Shown: one piece after another, positions 45,606-54,826 of the stretch | How positions within the stretch are numbered: the first letter of the stretch is position 1 | Layout: each line of letters starts with the position of its first letter | Source: Candidatus Rhodoferax bjergmarkensis | Lineage (GTDB): Bacteria > Pseudomonadota > Gammaproteobacteria > Burkholderiales > Burkholderiaceae_C | Length of the DNA: 64,000 bases | Reading direction: 5' to 3' | NCBI GenBank assembly: GCA_016708345.1 | Contig: JADJFX010000011.1 | Location: 118,703 to 182,702, forward strand | Program-made: the position numbers and the translations under genes | Notes under the pieces: model-generated | Told to the model about the DNA's origin: nothing | Database searches by the model: none | The model's input: the letters and a program-made list of their open reading frames with translations, nothing else

Positions 45606-46706
45606 TTACTCGACGCTCACACTCACGCTGTATCCGTGCTGCTTGAGCAGTGCGTGTTTTTTAGCGTCAGCGAGATCAGCAGCCACCATTTCTGTCACCA
45701 TTGCGTCGAGAGTGATCTCTGGCACCCAGCCCAGCTTTTGCTTGGCCTTGGCTGGATCGCCCAGCAGGGTTTCGACCTCGGTGGGCCGGAAGTAGCGCGG
45801 GTCAATGCGCACAATGGCTTTGTCATTGCCTTGGTCATTCCAGTAACCCACGGTATTGACACCCTCGCCTTCCCAGCGCAGTTCCATCCCCAGAGCAGCC
45901 GCTGTTTTTTCGATGAACTGGCGCACGCTGTACTGCACGCCGGTGGCAATGACGAAGTCATCCGGCTGGTCCTGCTGCAGCATCATCCACTGCATGCGCA
46001 CGTAGTCTTTGGCATGACCCCAGTCGCGCAGGGCATCGATATTGCCCATGAAAAGGCAGTCTTCCAAGCCTTGGCTGATGTTGGCCAGCCCACGCGTGAT
46101 CTTGCGGGTAACAAAGGTTTCACCCCGGCGTGGGCTCTCATGGTTGAACAAAATACCATTGCAGGCGTAAATGCCATACGCCTCGCGGTAGTTAACCGTG
46201 ATCCAATATGCGTACATCTTGGCCACTGCATAGGGGCTGCGCGGGTAAAACGGTGTGGTTTCCTTTTGGGGAGTTTCCTGCACCAAGCCATACAACTCGC
46301 TGGTGGAGGCTTGGTAAAAGCGGGTTTTTTTCTCCAGCCCCAGGATGCGAATGGCTTCCAACAGGCGCAAGGTGCCCATGCCATCGACATCGGCAGTGTA
46401 TTCGGGGCTCTCAAAACTGACGGCCACGTGGCTTTGGGCACCTAGGTTGTAGATTTCATCCGGCCGGGTTTCCTGCACGATGCGCACCAGATTGCTGGTG
46501 TCGGTCAAATCGCCGTAATGCAGATGAAAGTTGGCGTTTTCAATGTGCGGATCTTGGTAGATATGGTCCACGCGCTGGGTGTTAAATAAGCTGGCCCGTC
46601 GCTTGATGCCATGCACGATGTAGCCCTTTTCGAGCAAAAATTCTGCCAGATAGGAGCCGTCTTGGCCGGTAATACCGGTGATGAGTGCAACTTTGGGAGT
46701 GGTCAT
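45606..46706 (-). CDS. gmd: GDP-mannose 4,6-dehydratase
   Basis: First enzyme of GDP-L-fucose synthesis, for surface polysaccharide. The 366 residues match the family. NADP-binding ITGITGQDGSYLAEFLLEKG, the Thr-Glu pair in QASTSELYG and the Tyr/Lys pair in YPRSPYAVAKMYAY are intact. Downstream of fcl on the same strand, with a MITE-like element in between. Confidence 0.97.
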   Translation of the reverse strand: MTTPKVALITGITGQDGSYLAEFLLEKGYIVHGIKRRASLFNTQRVDHIYQDPHIENANFHLHYGDLTDTSNLVRIVQETRPDEIYNLGAQSHVAVSFESPEYTADVDGMGTLRLLEAIRILGLEKKTRFYQASTSELYGLVQETPQKETTPFYPRSPYAVAKMYAYWITVNYREAYGIYACNGILFNHESPRRGETFVTRKITRGLANISQGLEDCLFMGNIDALRDWGHAKDYVRMQWMMLQQDQPDDFVIATGVQYSVRQFIEKTAAALGMELRWEGEGVNTVGYWNDQGNDKAIVRIDPRYFRPTEVETLLGDPAKAKQKLGWVPEITLDAMVTEMVAADLADAKKHALLKQHGYSVSVSVE

Positions 46707-46720
46707 GGTTTGATATGAGG

Positions 46721-46886
46721 TTAGGGATGCAGAAATTGCAAATGTACCGTTTATGGCGAGTGCTGGCGGGATGCAGTGCTAGGCGCAAGACGCGAAGTTT
46801 GGCCAGCTAAACGAACGGATTGCAACGACGCAATGAACCCGCCAGTGCCGCCAGAAATGGGATATTTGTAATTTCTGCATCCCTTA
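46721..46886. repeat. MITE-like element with long imperfect inverted repeats, between fcl and gmd
   Basis: The left arm TTAGGGATGCAGAAATTGCA pairs with the right arm near 46836-46886, whose complement reads TAAGGGATGCAGAAATTACA; similarity extends over about 45 bases to CTGGCGGG. The TAA stop of fcl is part of the right end. Similar in design to 25964-26130. No coding content. Confidence 0.75.
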
Positions 46887-47855
46887 GTTGGTGTGGTGCT
46901 GCACAAAGTCATGGTAAGCCATGCGCAAGCCATCGGCCAGATTAACCTTGGCCTGCCAGCCCAGCGCATTGAGTCGGTGACTGTCCATCAGCTTACGGGG
47001 CGTGCCATCGGGTTTGCTGGCGTCAAAGACAATTTTCCCCCCATAGCCCACCGCATCGCTTACCGACTGTGCCAGTTCGGCAATGGTCAGGTCAGAGCCA
47101 AAACCCACATTGATCAGGCTTTGCATGGGCTTTGTTTGTGCACCGTACGTTGCCAAGGGAAGGTTCATCACATGCACGCTGGCGGCCGCCATGTCATCCA
47201 CAAACAGAAACTCGCGCCGAGGTGTACCACTGCCCCAGATGGTGACCGTGGGCGCATGGCTAACCTTGGCCTCATGAAACCGACGTATCAGCGCCGGGAT
47301 TACATGGCTGTTTTCCGGGTGGTAGTTGTCGCCCGGACCATACAGGTTGGTCGGCATCACACTGCGGTAGTCAACGCCATGGCTCTGCCCATACTGGCGG
47401 TTGTAGCTCTCGCACAGCTTGATGCCGGCAATCTTGGCCACTGCATAGGGCTCATTGGTCGGCTCCAGCGTCCCTGTGAGCAGTGCATCCTCCGTCATCG
47501 GCTGCGGGGCCAGCTTGGGGTAGATACAGCTGGAGCCCAAAAACAACAGTTTTTGCACACCTACACGCCAAGCTTGGTGGATTACATTGGCCTGCACCAT
47601 CAAATTTTGGTAAATGAACTCGGCCGGGTAGGTATTGTTCGCGTGAATGCCTCCCACTTTGGCAGCTGCCAGATAGACTTGATCAGGCTTTTCCGCTTCA
47701 AAAAAAGCCTGCACGGCCACTTGGTTGGTCAGATCCAGCTCTGCATGGGTGCGGGTAACGAGATTGGTCTGGCCTTGCTGTTGTAAGGTGCGCACAATGG
47801 CCGCACCAACCATGCCGCGATGGCCTGCAATGTAGATTTTGGGTTGTCGGGTCAA
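46884..47855 (-). CDS. fcl: GDP-L-fucose synthase
   Basis: Epimerase-reductase that completes GDP-L-fucose synthesis. The open frame extends to 48014, but the family start fits TTG 47855 (LTRQPKIYIAGHRGMVG) with an AGAGG upstream, giving 323 residues against 321 usual. The NADP motif AGHRGMVGAA, the serine in LGSSCIYP and Tyr-Lys in YAVAKIAGIKL are present. Works with gmd. Confidence 0.95.
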   Translation of the reverse strand: MTRQPKIYIAGHRGMVGAAIVRTLQQQGQTNLVTRTHAELDLTNQVAVQAFFEAEKPDQVYLAAAKVGGIHANNTYPAEFIYQNLMVQANVIHQAWRVGVQKLLFLGSSCIYPKLAPQPMTEDALLTGTLEPTNEPYAVAKIAGIKLCESYNRQYGQSHGVDYRSVMPTNLYGPGDNYHPENSHVIPALIRRFHEAKVSHAPTVTIWGSGTPRREFLFVDDMAAASVHVMNLPLATYGAQTKPMQSLINVGFGSDLTIAELAQSVSDAVGYGGKIVFDASKPDGTPRKLMDSHRLNALGWQAKVNLADGLRMAYHDFVQHHTN

Positions 47856-47976
47856 GATGATGATGCCTCTGGCGTAGCAGTATCCGCTCTCTGCGTTGAT
47901 GAAATTCAAACTCTCATAAACAGTAAGCAGGTACCGTTTGATTTGGTTCGGTTTAGATTCTAGTTTTACTGCGACC

Positions 47977-48651
47977 CTACCCGTAGGTATCGCGCGGATT
48001 TGCAACGCCGCCATGGCCGAAAAGACGCGGTTTTATGTGCCGGATAGCGTGCAACACTACACTAGGATCGTAAATGCTTTGGCCTGCGTGGTGGGCACGG
48101 CCCAAGTCGAGCACCAGTGCCATGGTGCGGGAGACCTCAGCCGGGGTGTAGAACTGGCCCTTGCTTTTTCCCGACCCGGTGGCGAAGTGGCGCATCAGGT
48201 ATTCATAGGCGTCGACCAGCAGGTCATCACCTTCTGCCCGGTTGCTGCCAAAGTCCAGCCCTTCAAAGATGGCGACCAGCTTGGTCAGTCGGTCTACCAT
48301 TTCTTTGCCCTTGCCCAGTTTTTCTTCGCCATTAAAGTCAGCGACTTTGATGACCCCCTTGAGCGAGTCGTTGGCGTCCGCCAGGCGGCCAATGATTTTG
48401 TTGACCTTGTCGCCAATTTCCTTGTTGCCCTTGGCCGCCACCATGTCGGCAAAGCTGCCGCCGGGTTTGTCGCCCTTCGGTAACGGCACATCAATCAGCG
48501 CGGAGAGGTCACCCGCGTATTTGTCAGAGACGTATTTGACGAACAGCAGGATGAGGACGTAGTCCTTTTACTGGCTGGCATCCATGCCGCCCCGCAGTTC
48601 ATCGCAGGATTTCCAGAGGGAGGGGTAGAGTTCAGACTTTTTGATAGCCAT
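47977..48651 (-). pseudogene. type I restriction-modification subunit HsdM, truncated and stopped
   Basis: The N-terminal helical domain of a type I DNA methyltransferase: MAIKKSELYPSLWKSCDELRGGMDASQ, then a TAA where Tyr is expected, then KDYVLILLFVKYVSDKYAG, GGSFADMVAAKGNKEIGDKVNKIIG and GQFYTPAEVSRTMALVL, ending near YDPS before the catalytic motif. The methylase core and other subunits are gone. It sits beside the tRNA genes, a usual integration site for islands, so it is probably the stump of a lost defence island. Confidence 0.88.
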
Positions 48652-48769
48652 TTTTGGGGATTCGCAGTTGCGAGGCATCTTAGGCGTGCGGCCTGGTGGG
48701 CGGTCAACTGGTTTGCAGAACTTCCTGCCCTTACGGGGACACTTTGGGGACACTCAGCCGCCAAAACGG

Positions 48770-48812
48770 CGAAAAAAAAGCCCTATTCTTTCGGTAGAGC
48801 TTTTTTAAGTCC
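48770..48812 (-). terminator. terminator after the tRNA operon
   Basis: On the minus strand a stem of AAAAAAGC with GCTTTTTT around a small loop follows tRNA-Asp. The T run is long. Confidence 0.6.
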
Positions 48813-48831
48813 TTGATTTACAAGGGAATTT

Positions 48832-48908
48832 TGGCGGAGTGGACGGGACTCGAACCCGCGACCCCCGGCGTGACAGGCCGGTATTCTAACCAACTGAACT
48901 ACCACTCC
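48832..48908 (-). tRNA. tRNA-Asp (GTC)
   Basis: 77 bases including an encoded CCA end. The anticodon stem CCGGC/GCCGG encloses the loop CTGTCAC with anticodon GTC. The T arm reads GGTTCGAGTCC. Last of three tRNA genes after gltX. Confidence 0.97.
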
Positions 48909-49024
48909 TGGTAGGTGTAACGTTTGCTCTTGCGAGCCAAGTCGCCTGCCTTTTCAAACAAGCCGCCAGTTCTTTCGAACCGACTTGGTTACCGACTTGC
49001 ACCTAACTCATCAGATGATGAATT

Positions 49025-49100
49025 TGGCGACCCCACGGGGATTCGAACCCCGGTACTCACCGTGAAAGGGTGATGTCCTAGGCCTCTAGACGATGGGGTC
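49025..49100 (-). tRNA. tRNA-Glu (TTC)
   Basis: 76 bases with encoded CCA. The anticodon stem TCACC/GGTGA encloses CTTTCAC, giving anticodon TTC. Acceptor GACCCCA pairs with the 3' end. It lies downstream of gltX, whose enzyme charges it. Confidence 0.97.
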
Positions 49101-49157
49101 AAAACCTTTAGACTTCCGTCCTAACTTTAAAACTTTTCAGTTTCACTTCAAAAACTT

Positions 49158-49233
<76 letters not shown>

Positions 49234-49306
49234 GTCAACTAAAAACTTTAACAAATTACTTTATTAAAGTTTTTAATTTCTGAGCCTCGAATTATAACGT
49301 CAAAAT

Positions 49307-50695
49307 TCAGGCTGCGCGCAACCGAGCGATTACTTTTTCTCTTTCAATGAGTTCCAGCACCGCATCGAGTGACGGCGTCTGTGCCGTTCCCATCACCAAA
49401 ACCCGCACCGGCATGGCCAACACCGGCATTTTGAGGCTGCAGGCTGCAAGCACTTCCTTGATGGACGCAGCAATCGAAGTTTTGTCCCAAGCGCAGCTTG
49501 TCAACTTTTCAATGAGCAAGTTAAGCGCTGGTTTAACGGTATCGGTGACATGTTGCGCCACCTCTGCCGGGTTTGGCGTGATCTGTGCATAAAACCTGGC
49601 CGCCCAGTCGGCCAGCGCCATGGTGGTGTCACAGCGGTCTTTCAACAAGCCGCACATGCGTGGCAAACGGTCATCTGCCGTGATGCCGCGTTTTTGCAAC
49701 TGTGCCGCCACCAAGGATGCCAGCGCATCGTCTGCCATGATTTTCAGGTGCTGGGCATTGACCCAGCGCAGCTTGGCTTCGTCAAATTGCGCGGCGCTGC
49801 GCCCTAGGTGATCAAGGTTGAACCATTTCAGAAACTGCTCGCGACTGAAAATTTCGTCATCGCCATGACTCCAGCCCAAACGGGCCAGGTAATTCACCAT
49901 GCCGTCAGGCAGGTAACCTTCATCGCGGTACTGGGTCACCGGCTTGGCTCCATTGCGCTTGCTCATTTTTTCGCCGAGTTCATTGAGCACGGTCGGCAGG
50001 TGCGCGTAGACCGGTGGTTCCTTGCCCAGCGCCTGAAAAATATTGATTTGACGCGGCGTGTTGTTGACGTGGTCATCGCCTCGAATTACATGGGTGATTT
50101 CCATGTCGATGTCATCCACTACGACGCAAAAATTGTAAGTAGGCGTGCCATCAGGGCGGGCAATCACCAAGTCATCAAGTTCATCGTTGCTGATCTCGAT
50201 GCGGCCCTTGACCTTATCCTCCCACACCACCGCGCCGCCCTGCGGATTTTTGAAGCGCAACACCGGTATGACGCCATCAGGAATGGGCGGCAAAACCTTG
50301 CCCGGCGCTGGTCGCCAAGTGCCGTCGTAACGCGGTTTTTCCTTGGCCGCCATCTGACGGTCACGCAGGGAGTCGAGTTCAACCAGGCTCATATAGCAGG
50401 GATAAACATGACCCTCAGCTTGCAACTCAGCGAGCACCTGCTTGTAACGGTCCATGCGCTGCATCTGGTAGAATGGACCTTCGTCATAGCTTAGGCCCAG
50501 CCATGACATACCTTCAATGATCACATCGACCGCCGCCTGCGTGGAGCGGTCCAGGTCGGTGTCTTCAATGCGCAAAATAAAGTCACCGCCGTTGGCTCGG
50601 GCAAAGGCCCAAGGGTACAGCGCCGAGCGGATATTGCCCAAGTGAATGAAGCCGGTGGGCGATGGGGCGAAACGGGTGCGTATTTTTTGAGTCAT
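49307..50695 (-). CDS. gltX: glutamyl-tRNA synthetase
   Basis: Class I synthetase, 462 residues from ATG 50695 (MTQKIRTRFAPSPTG). The HIGH-like motif is IHLGN in PSPTGFIHLGNIRSAL and the KMSKS-like loop is KMSKRNGAKP. The start is one base after the metZ stop, so it is part of the purF-metZ-gltX-tRNA string. Confidence 0.97.
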   Translation of the reverse strand: MTQKIRTRFAPSPTGFIHLGNIRSALYPWAFARANGGDFILRIEDTDLDRSTQAAVDVIIEGMSWLGLSYDEGPFYQMQRMDRYKQVLAELQAEGHVYPCYMSLVELDSLRDRQMAAKEKPRYDGTWRPAPGKVLPPIPDGVIPVLRFKNPQGGAVVWEDKVKGRIEISNDELDDLVIARPDGTPTYNFCVVVDDIDMEITHVIRGDDHVNNTPRQINIFQALGKEPPVYAHLPTVLNELGEKMSKRNGAKPVTQYRDEGYLPDGMVNYLARLGWSHGDDEIFSREQFLKWFNLDHLGRSAAQFDEAKLRWVNAQHLKIMADDALASLVAAQLQKRGITADDRLPRMCGLLKDRCDTTMALADWAARFYAQITPNPAEVAQHVTDTVKPALNLLIEKLTSCAWDKTSIAASIKEVLAACSLKMPVLAMPVRVLVMGTAQTPSLDAVLELIEREKVIARLRAA

Positions 50696-50696
50696 G

Positions 50697-51929
50697 TCAG
50701 GTATCCAAACCACAAAGACCGCGATCAAGGTCGGCCTTCAGGTCTTCAATGTTTTCAAGTCCCACCGCGACGCGCACCAAACCCTGGCCGATACCGGCAG
50801 CCTGGCGCTGCGCCTCAGAAATGCGGCCATGCGAGGTGCTGGCGGGGTGGGTGATGGTAGTTTTGGTGTCGCCCAGATTGGCGGTGATGGAACACACTTG
50901 CGTACAGTCGATGACATGGAAGGCGTTTTTATGCGCCTGTACCGGGTCAGCGGCCTTCACGTCAAACGACACCACTGCACCGCCCAGACCGGACTGCTGG
51001 CGCATGGCAAGCGCGTGCTGCGGATGAGATTCCAAACCGGGGTAATACACCCGCGCCACCTGCGGCTGTGCCTGCAGCCACGTGGCCAGCGCCAATGCAC
51101 TTTCGCTCTGTGCTTTCATGCGGATGGACAGGGTTTCCATGCCCTTGAGCACCACCCAAGCGTTGAAGGCAGACAGCGTCATGCCGGCGCTTCGCATGAC
51201 GGGCATGAACTTCTCGTCAATCATCTTTTGCGTCGTACACAGTGCGCCTGCAATCACCCTGCCCTGGCCATCCAAATATTTGGTGCCCGAATGGATGATC
51301 AGGTCGGCACCCAGCTTGGCGGGCTGCTGCAAGGCTGGCGTGCAAAAGCAGTTGTCAACTGCCAGCAGCGCGCCAGCGGCGTGGGCCACCTTCGACAGTG
51401 CCTCTATGTCACACACATCGGTGAGCGGATTGGTGGGCGTCTCGGCAAACAGCAAGCGGGTGTTGGGCTGCACGGCTGCGCGCCAATGCGCCACATCGGT
51501 TTGCGACACAAAAGTGCTTTGCACACCAAACTTGCCGAACTCACCCGCAATCAGGCGAATGGTGGAGCCAAACACGCTTTGCGAACAAATGACGTGGTCG
51601 CCCGCCTTGAGCAAGCCCATGCACAGCAGCAAAATTGCAGACATGCCGCTGGAGGTGCCCATACAGGCCTCGGTGCCCTCCAATTGGGCCAGCCGCTGCT
51701 CCATGCTGGTCACGGTCGGGTTGGTGAAGCGCGAATAGATGTAACCCTCTTCTTCCCCGGCGAAGCGGCGGGCGGCGGTCTCGGCATCGGGCTGCACGAA
51801 GCTGCTGGTCAAATACAGCGCCTCGGAGTTTTCGCCATACTGGCTTTTGTCCACGGCAGCGCGGACGGCAAGCGTGTCCAGATGCAGATGATCTGGCAAG
51901 GGTTTGGCTGGTTTTGGTTTCTCGGTCAT
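50697..51929 (-). CDS. metZ: O-succinylhomoserine sulfhydrylase
   Basis: PLP enzyme that makes homocysteine from O-succinylhomoserine and sulfide, in methionine synthesis. The 410 residues match MetZ. The PLP lysine is in IIHSGTKYLDGQGR; YSRFTNPTV and GTEACMGTSSGMSAI are typical of the Cys/Met PLP family. It lies between purF and gltX, an arrangement usual in betaproteobacteria. Confidence 0.95.
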   Translation of the reverse strand: MTEKPKPAKPLPDHLHLDTLAVRAAVDKSQYGENSEALYLTSSFVQPDAETAARRFAGEEEGYIYSRFTNPTVTSMEQRLAQLEGTEACMGTSSGMSAILLLCMGLLKAGDHVICSQSVFGSTIRLIAGEFGKFGVQSTFVSQTDVAHWRAAVQPNTRLLFAETPTNPLTDVCDIEALSKVAHAAGALLAVDNCFCTPALQQPAKLGADLIIHSGTKYLDGQGRVIAGALCTTQKMIDEKFMPVMRSAGMTLSAFNAWVVLKGMETLSIRMKAQSESALALATWLQAQPQVARVYYPGLESHPQHALAMRQQSGLGGAVVSFDVKAADPVQAHKNAFHVIDCTQVCSITANLGDTKTTITHPASTSHGRISEAQRQAAGIGQGLVRVAVGLENIEDLKADLDRGLCGLDT

Positions 51930-51931
51930 TT

Positions 51932-53434
51932 TCAGTCTGCTGGGTTGGGCAGGGCCAGGCGGGAGTTGTCCTCACCGCCCTCTTCCACACCGACTCGCTT
52001 GGAGTTCAAACGAATGATGTCATCGACAGTGATATCGCCTGTGACATACACACCGTCAAAGCAAGAGGCGTCAAAGCCCTTGATATTTTTGTTAAGCGCA
52101 CCGACTGCATTTTTCATGGCCTGCACGTCCTGGTAAATCAGGGCGTCGCAACCAATCAATTCACGAATCTGCTCAACGGTACGGTTGTGCGCCACCAGTT
52201 CATCCGGCGTTGGCATGTCGATGCCATACACATTGGGGTAGCGCACCGGCGGTGCCGCGCTGGCCATGTACACCTTGCGCGCTCCGGCATCACGCGCCAT
52301 CTGCACGATTTCCTTGGAGGTGGTGCCGCGCACGATGGAGTCATCCACCAGGAGCACATTGCGACCCTTGAATTCACTGGCGATGACGTTGAGCTTTTGG
52401 CGCACCGATTTCTTGCGCACCGACTGTCCCGGCATGATGAAGGTACGACCCACGTAGCGGTTTTTCACAAACCCTTCGCGGTACGGCAAACCCAGCAACT
52501 GCGCGAGTTGAGCGGCACTGGGGCGGCTGGATTCGGGGATCGGGATCACCACGTCGATTTCGTTGGGCGGAACCGTGGAAATCACGCGTTTGGCCAGCGT
52601 TTCACCGAGGTTCAAGCGCGCCTGGTAGACCGAAATACCGTCCATCACCGAGTCGGGCCGCGCCAGATACACGTATTCGAAAATACATGGACTGAGCACC
52701 GGGTTCTGGGCGCACTGCTGGGCATGAAGGTTGCCCTCCAAGTCAATGAACACCGCCTCGCCAGGATGGATGTCGCGCTCAAATTTATGTGCTGTGCCTT
52801 CCAGAACCACCGATTCACTGGCCAGCATGACCGTGCCGTCATCGCTGCGTCCCATGCACAAAGGGCGAATACCGAACGGGTCGCGAAATGCCAGCACGCC
52901 ATGCCCGGCGATCATGGCAATCACCGCGTAAGAGCCCTTGATGCGCAAATGCACCCGGCGCACCGCCTCAAACACATCTTGCGGGCGCAGCGGCATGCCC
53001 CGTGTGGTCTCCTCTATTTCGTGCGCAAGTACATTGAGCAACACTTCGGAGTCGCTCTCGGTATTGATGTGACGGTGGTCGGCACTGAAGAGATCCGCCT
53101 TCAAGGTGTGGGCATTGGTCAAATTTCCGTTGTGCACCAGCACAATGCCAAATGGCGCATTCACATAGAAAGGCTGCGCCTCTTCTTCGCTGTAGGCGTT
53201 GCCAGCGGTCGGGTAGCGCACCTGGCCCAGCCCGCAATTGCCAGGCAGCGAGCGCATATTGCGCGTGCGAAACACGTCACGCACCATGCCTTTGGCCTTT
53301 TGCATGAAGAACTTGCGCTCTTGCTGGGTGACGATACCCGCCGCATCCTGGCCCCGGTGCTGCAGCAGCAACAAGGCGTCATAGATCAGTTGATTCACAG
53401 GTGCGTTGCTGACAACGCCGACAATTCCACACAT
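51932..53434 (-). CDS. purF: amidophosphoribosyltransferase
   Basis: First enzyme of purine synthesis. Started at 53434, where MCGIVGVVS exposes the catalytic Cys after Met removal; 500 residues. The glutaminase part has LGQVRYPTAG, and the phosphoribosyltransferase part has the PRPP loop VLLVDDSIVRGTTSKEIVQ. Preceded by cvpA. Confidence 0.97.
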   Translation of the reverse strand: MCGIVGVVSNAPVNQLIYDALLLLQHRGQDAAGIVTQQERKFFMQKAKGMVRDVFRTRNMRSLPGNCGLGQVRYPTAGNAYSEEEAQPFYVNAPFGIVLVHNGNLTNAHTLKADLFSADHRHINTESDSEVLLNVLAHEIEETTRGMPLRPQDVFEAVRRVHLRIKGSYAVIAMIAGHGVLAFRDPFGIRPLCMGRSDDGTVMLASESVVLEGTAHKFERDIHPGEAVFIDLEGNLHAQQCAQNPVLSPCIFEYVYLARPDSVMDGISVYQARLNLGETLAKRVISTVPPNEIDVVIPIPESSRPSAAQLAQLLGLPYREGFVKNRYVGRTFIMPGQSVRKKSVRQKLNVIASEFKGRNVLLVDDSIVRGTTSKEIVQMARDAGARKVYMASAAPPVRYPNVYGIDMPTPDELVAHNRTVEQIRELIGCDALIYQDVQAMKNAVGALNKNIKGFDASCFDGVYVTGDITVDDIIRLNSKRVGVEEGGEDNSRLALPNPAD

Positions 53435-53447
53435 AGTTATTCCGGTC

Positions 53448-53936
53448 TCATGAAGGCAAATACTTTGCAAACTGCTCAGGCAACACCGGCTTCAAGCCTT
53501 TGAGGGCGGCCGTGCTGATGCTGGCACCCGTTGACTCTTGCCACCAGATGCCCGATTTCAAAGGTGTCATATGAACCACCACGGTGACCGCCAGCAACAC
53601 CACCACGCCGCGCACCAAGCCAAATGCCGCACCCAAGGTGCGGTCCACTGGTGCCAGGCCAGCAGCGGCAAGCAGCTTTTTGCCCAGCACGGCCAGCAAC
53701 CCGCCGACCAGCACCGCCACCACAAACACCACAGCGAACCCTGCTGCGTAGCGCACCCCCTCACCCGCGCCGCTCATAGGCAAATGTTGCGCTACTTCAG
53801 GGGCCAACCACTGCGCCAAAATGAACGCCGCTACCCAGTTCAGCATTGACAAAATCTCATATACCAAGCCACGCCAGACGCCCATTGCCAGCGAAACCAG
53901 CAACACCAGGGCAAATATCCAGTCCAGCGCGGGCAT
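53448..53936 (-). CDS. cvpA: CvpA family membrane protein
   Basis: A 162-residue protein with four membrane helices, matching CvpA in LDWIFALVLLVSLAMGVWRGLVYEILSMLNWVAAF and in DRTLGAAFGLVRGVVVL. Usually upstream of purF, as here. Its role is not well defined; colicin V export was the original link. Confidence 0.92.
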   Translation of the reverse strand: MPALDWIFALVLLVSLAMGVWRGLVYEILSMLNWVAAFILAQWLAPEVAQHLPMSGAGEGVRYAAGFAVVFVVAVLVGGLLAVLGKKLLAAAGLAPVDRTLGAAFGLVRGVVVLLAVTVVVHMTPLKSGIWWQESTGASISTAALKGLKPVLPEQFAKYLPS

Positions 53937-53939
53937 CGC

Positions 53940-54806
53940 TTACAAGGTCAGGATGGCGGCGGGTAAACCGATTTTTTTGATCTTGTCGGCCGCCTTCTCG
54001 GCATCTGCCCTGTTGCCAAACGGCCCCACCCGCACGCGGATTCGGTGCTCTTTGTTGATCTCGGCCTCATGGGCGTAGGTCTTCAAGCCCAAACGCTCCA
54101 CTTTGCGGCGCACTTCCAGCGAGCGGTCTTTGTCTGTGAAAGAGCCGAATTGAACAATAAACCGGCTTTCGGCAGCGGGGGGTTTGGCGGTCACTGGCTC
54201 CTTGCCTTCCAGCAAAGCTTGGGCTTTCTCGCTTTCATCGACTTTGGCCACTTTTTCAGGTGCTTTTTCTGACGCTTTTTCGGGCACTTTGTCAGCCGTC
54301 TTCTCAACTTGTTTCTCGGCTGGCTTCTCTGCTGGTTTTTGCACAGCCTTTTCGGCCAGCTTTTCGAGCGGTTTATCGGTCAGTTTCGGCACCTGTTTCG
54401 CTACAGTTTCAGGAGCTTCCTGCGCACTGTTTACGGGCGTAACTGCCACTTTTCGTGTAGATTTTTCAATGAATTCAACGGGCTGTGTCTCCACTGGCTT
54501 TTTGGCGGGTACCGGGGTCTTGACCGGCGCTGGCGCTTCGGTGCGTGACGTGTCTTTGGCCGCAGAAGCCGCAATGTTCAAGGGCTTGGTCTTGTTCTTG
54601 TCGGGAATTTCAATCGGCATATCAACCGCGATGGGGCGGGGCTGCTTGTCAAACAGCAAGGGAAAACCGATCACCCCCACCAGCACCAGCACCGCCGCGC
54701 CAATCAGGCGGTGTTTGGCGCGCCTGCGCATGGTTTCTACGCTCTCAGGCTGGGCAGGCGTGGCGGACTGCTCGTCGCCACCTTTTCGGAACTTGAAAAA
54801 GGCCAT
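53940..54806 (-). CDS. SPOR domain membrane protein (DedD-like)
   Basis: A 288-residue cell division-type protein. One membrane helix (about 32-52, RLIGAAVLVLVGVIGFPLLF), a long Lys/Glu/Pro-rich linker with repeated EKPAEK-like units (about 120-195), and a C-terminal SPOR domain that binds denuded peptidoglycan (FIVQFGSFTDKDRSLEVRRKVERLG, RIRVGPFGNRADAEKA). It matches the DedD position between folC and cvpA. A dispersed repeat lies in the linker. Confidence 0.9.
   Translation of the reverse strand: MAFFKFRKGGDEQSATPAQPESVETMRRRAKHRLIGAAVLVLVGVIGFPLLFDKQPRPIAVDMPIEIPDKNKTKPLNIAASAAKDTSRTEAPAPVKTPVPAKKPVETQPVEFIEKSTRKVAVTPVNSAQEAPETVAKQVPKLTDKPLEKLAEKAVQKPAEKPAEKQVEKTADKVPEKASEKAPEKVAKVDESEKAQALLEGKEPVTAKPPAAESRFIVQFGSFTDKDRSLEVRRKVERLGLKTYAHEAEINKEHRIRVRVGPFGNRADAEKAADKIKKIGLPAAILTL
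54400..54452 (+). repeat. dispersed repeat inside the SPOR protein linker
   Basis: GCTACAGTTTCAGGAGCTTC then CTGCGCACTG and ACGGGCGTAACTGCCACTTTT. It is translated in frame on the other strand as the segment around TPVNSAQEAPETVAK. Confidence 0.65.
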
Positions 54807-54826
54807 GTTGTGAGGAAATCAGGAGT

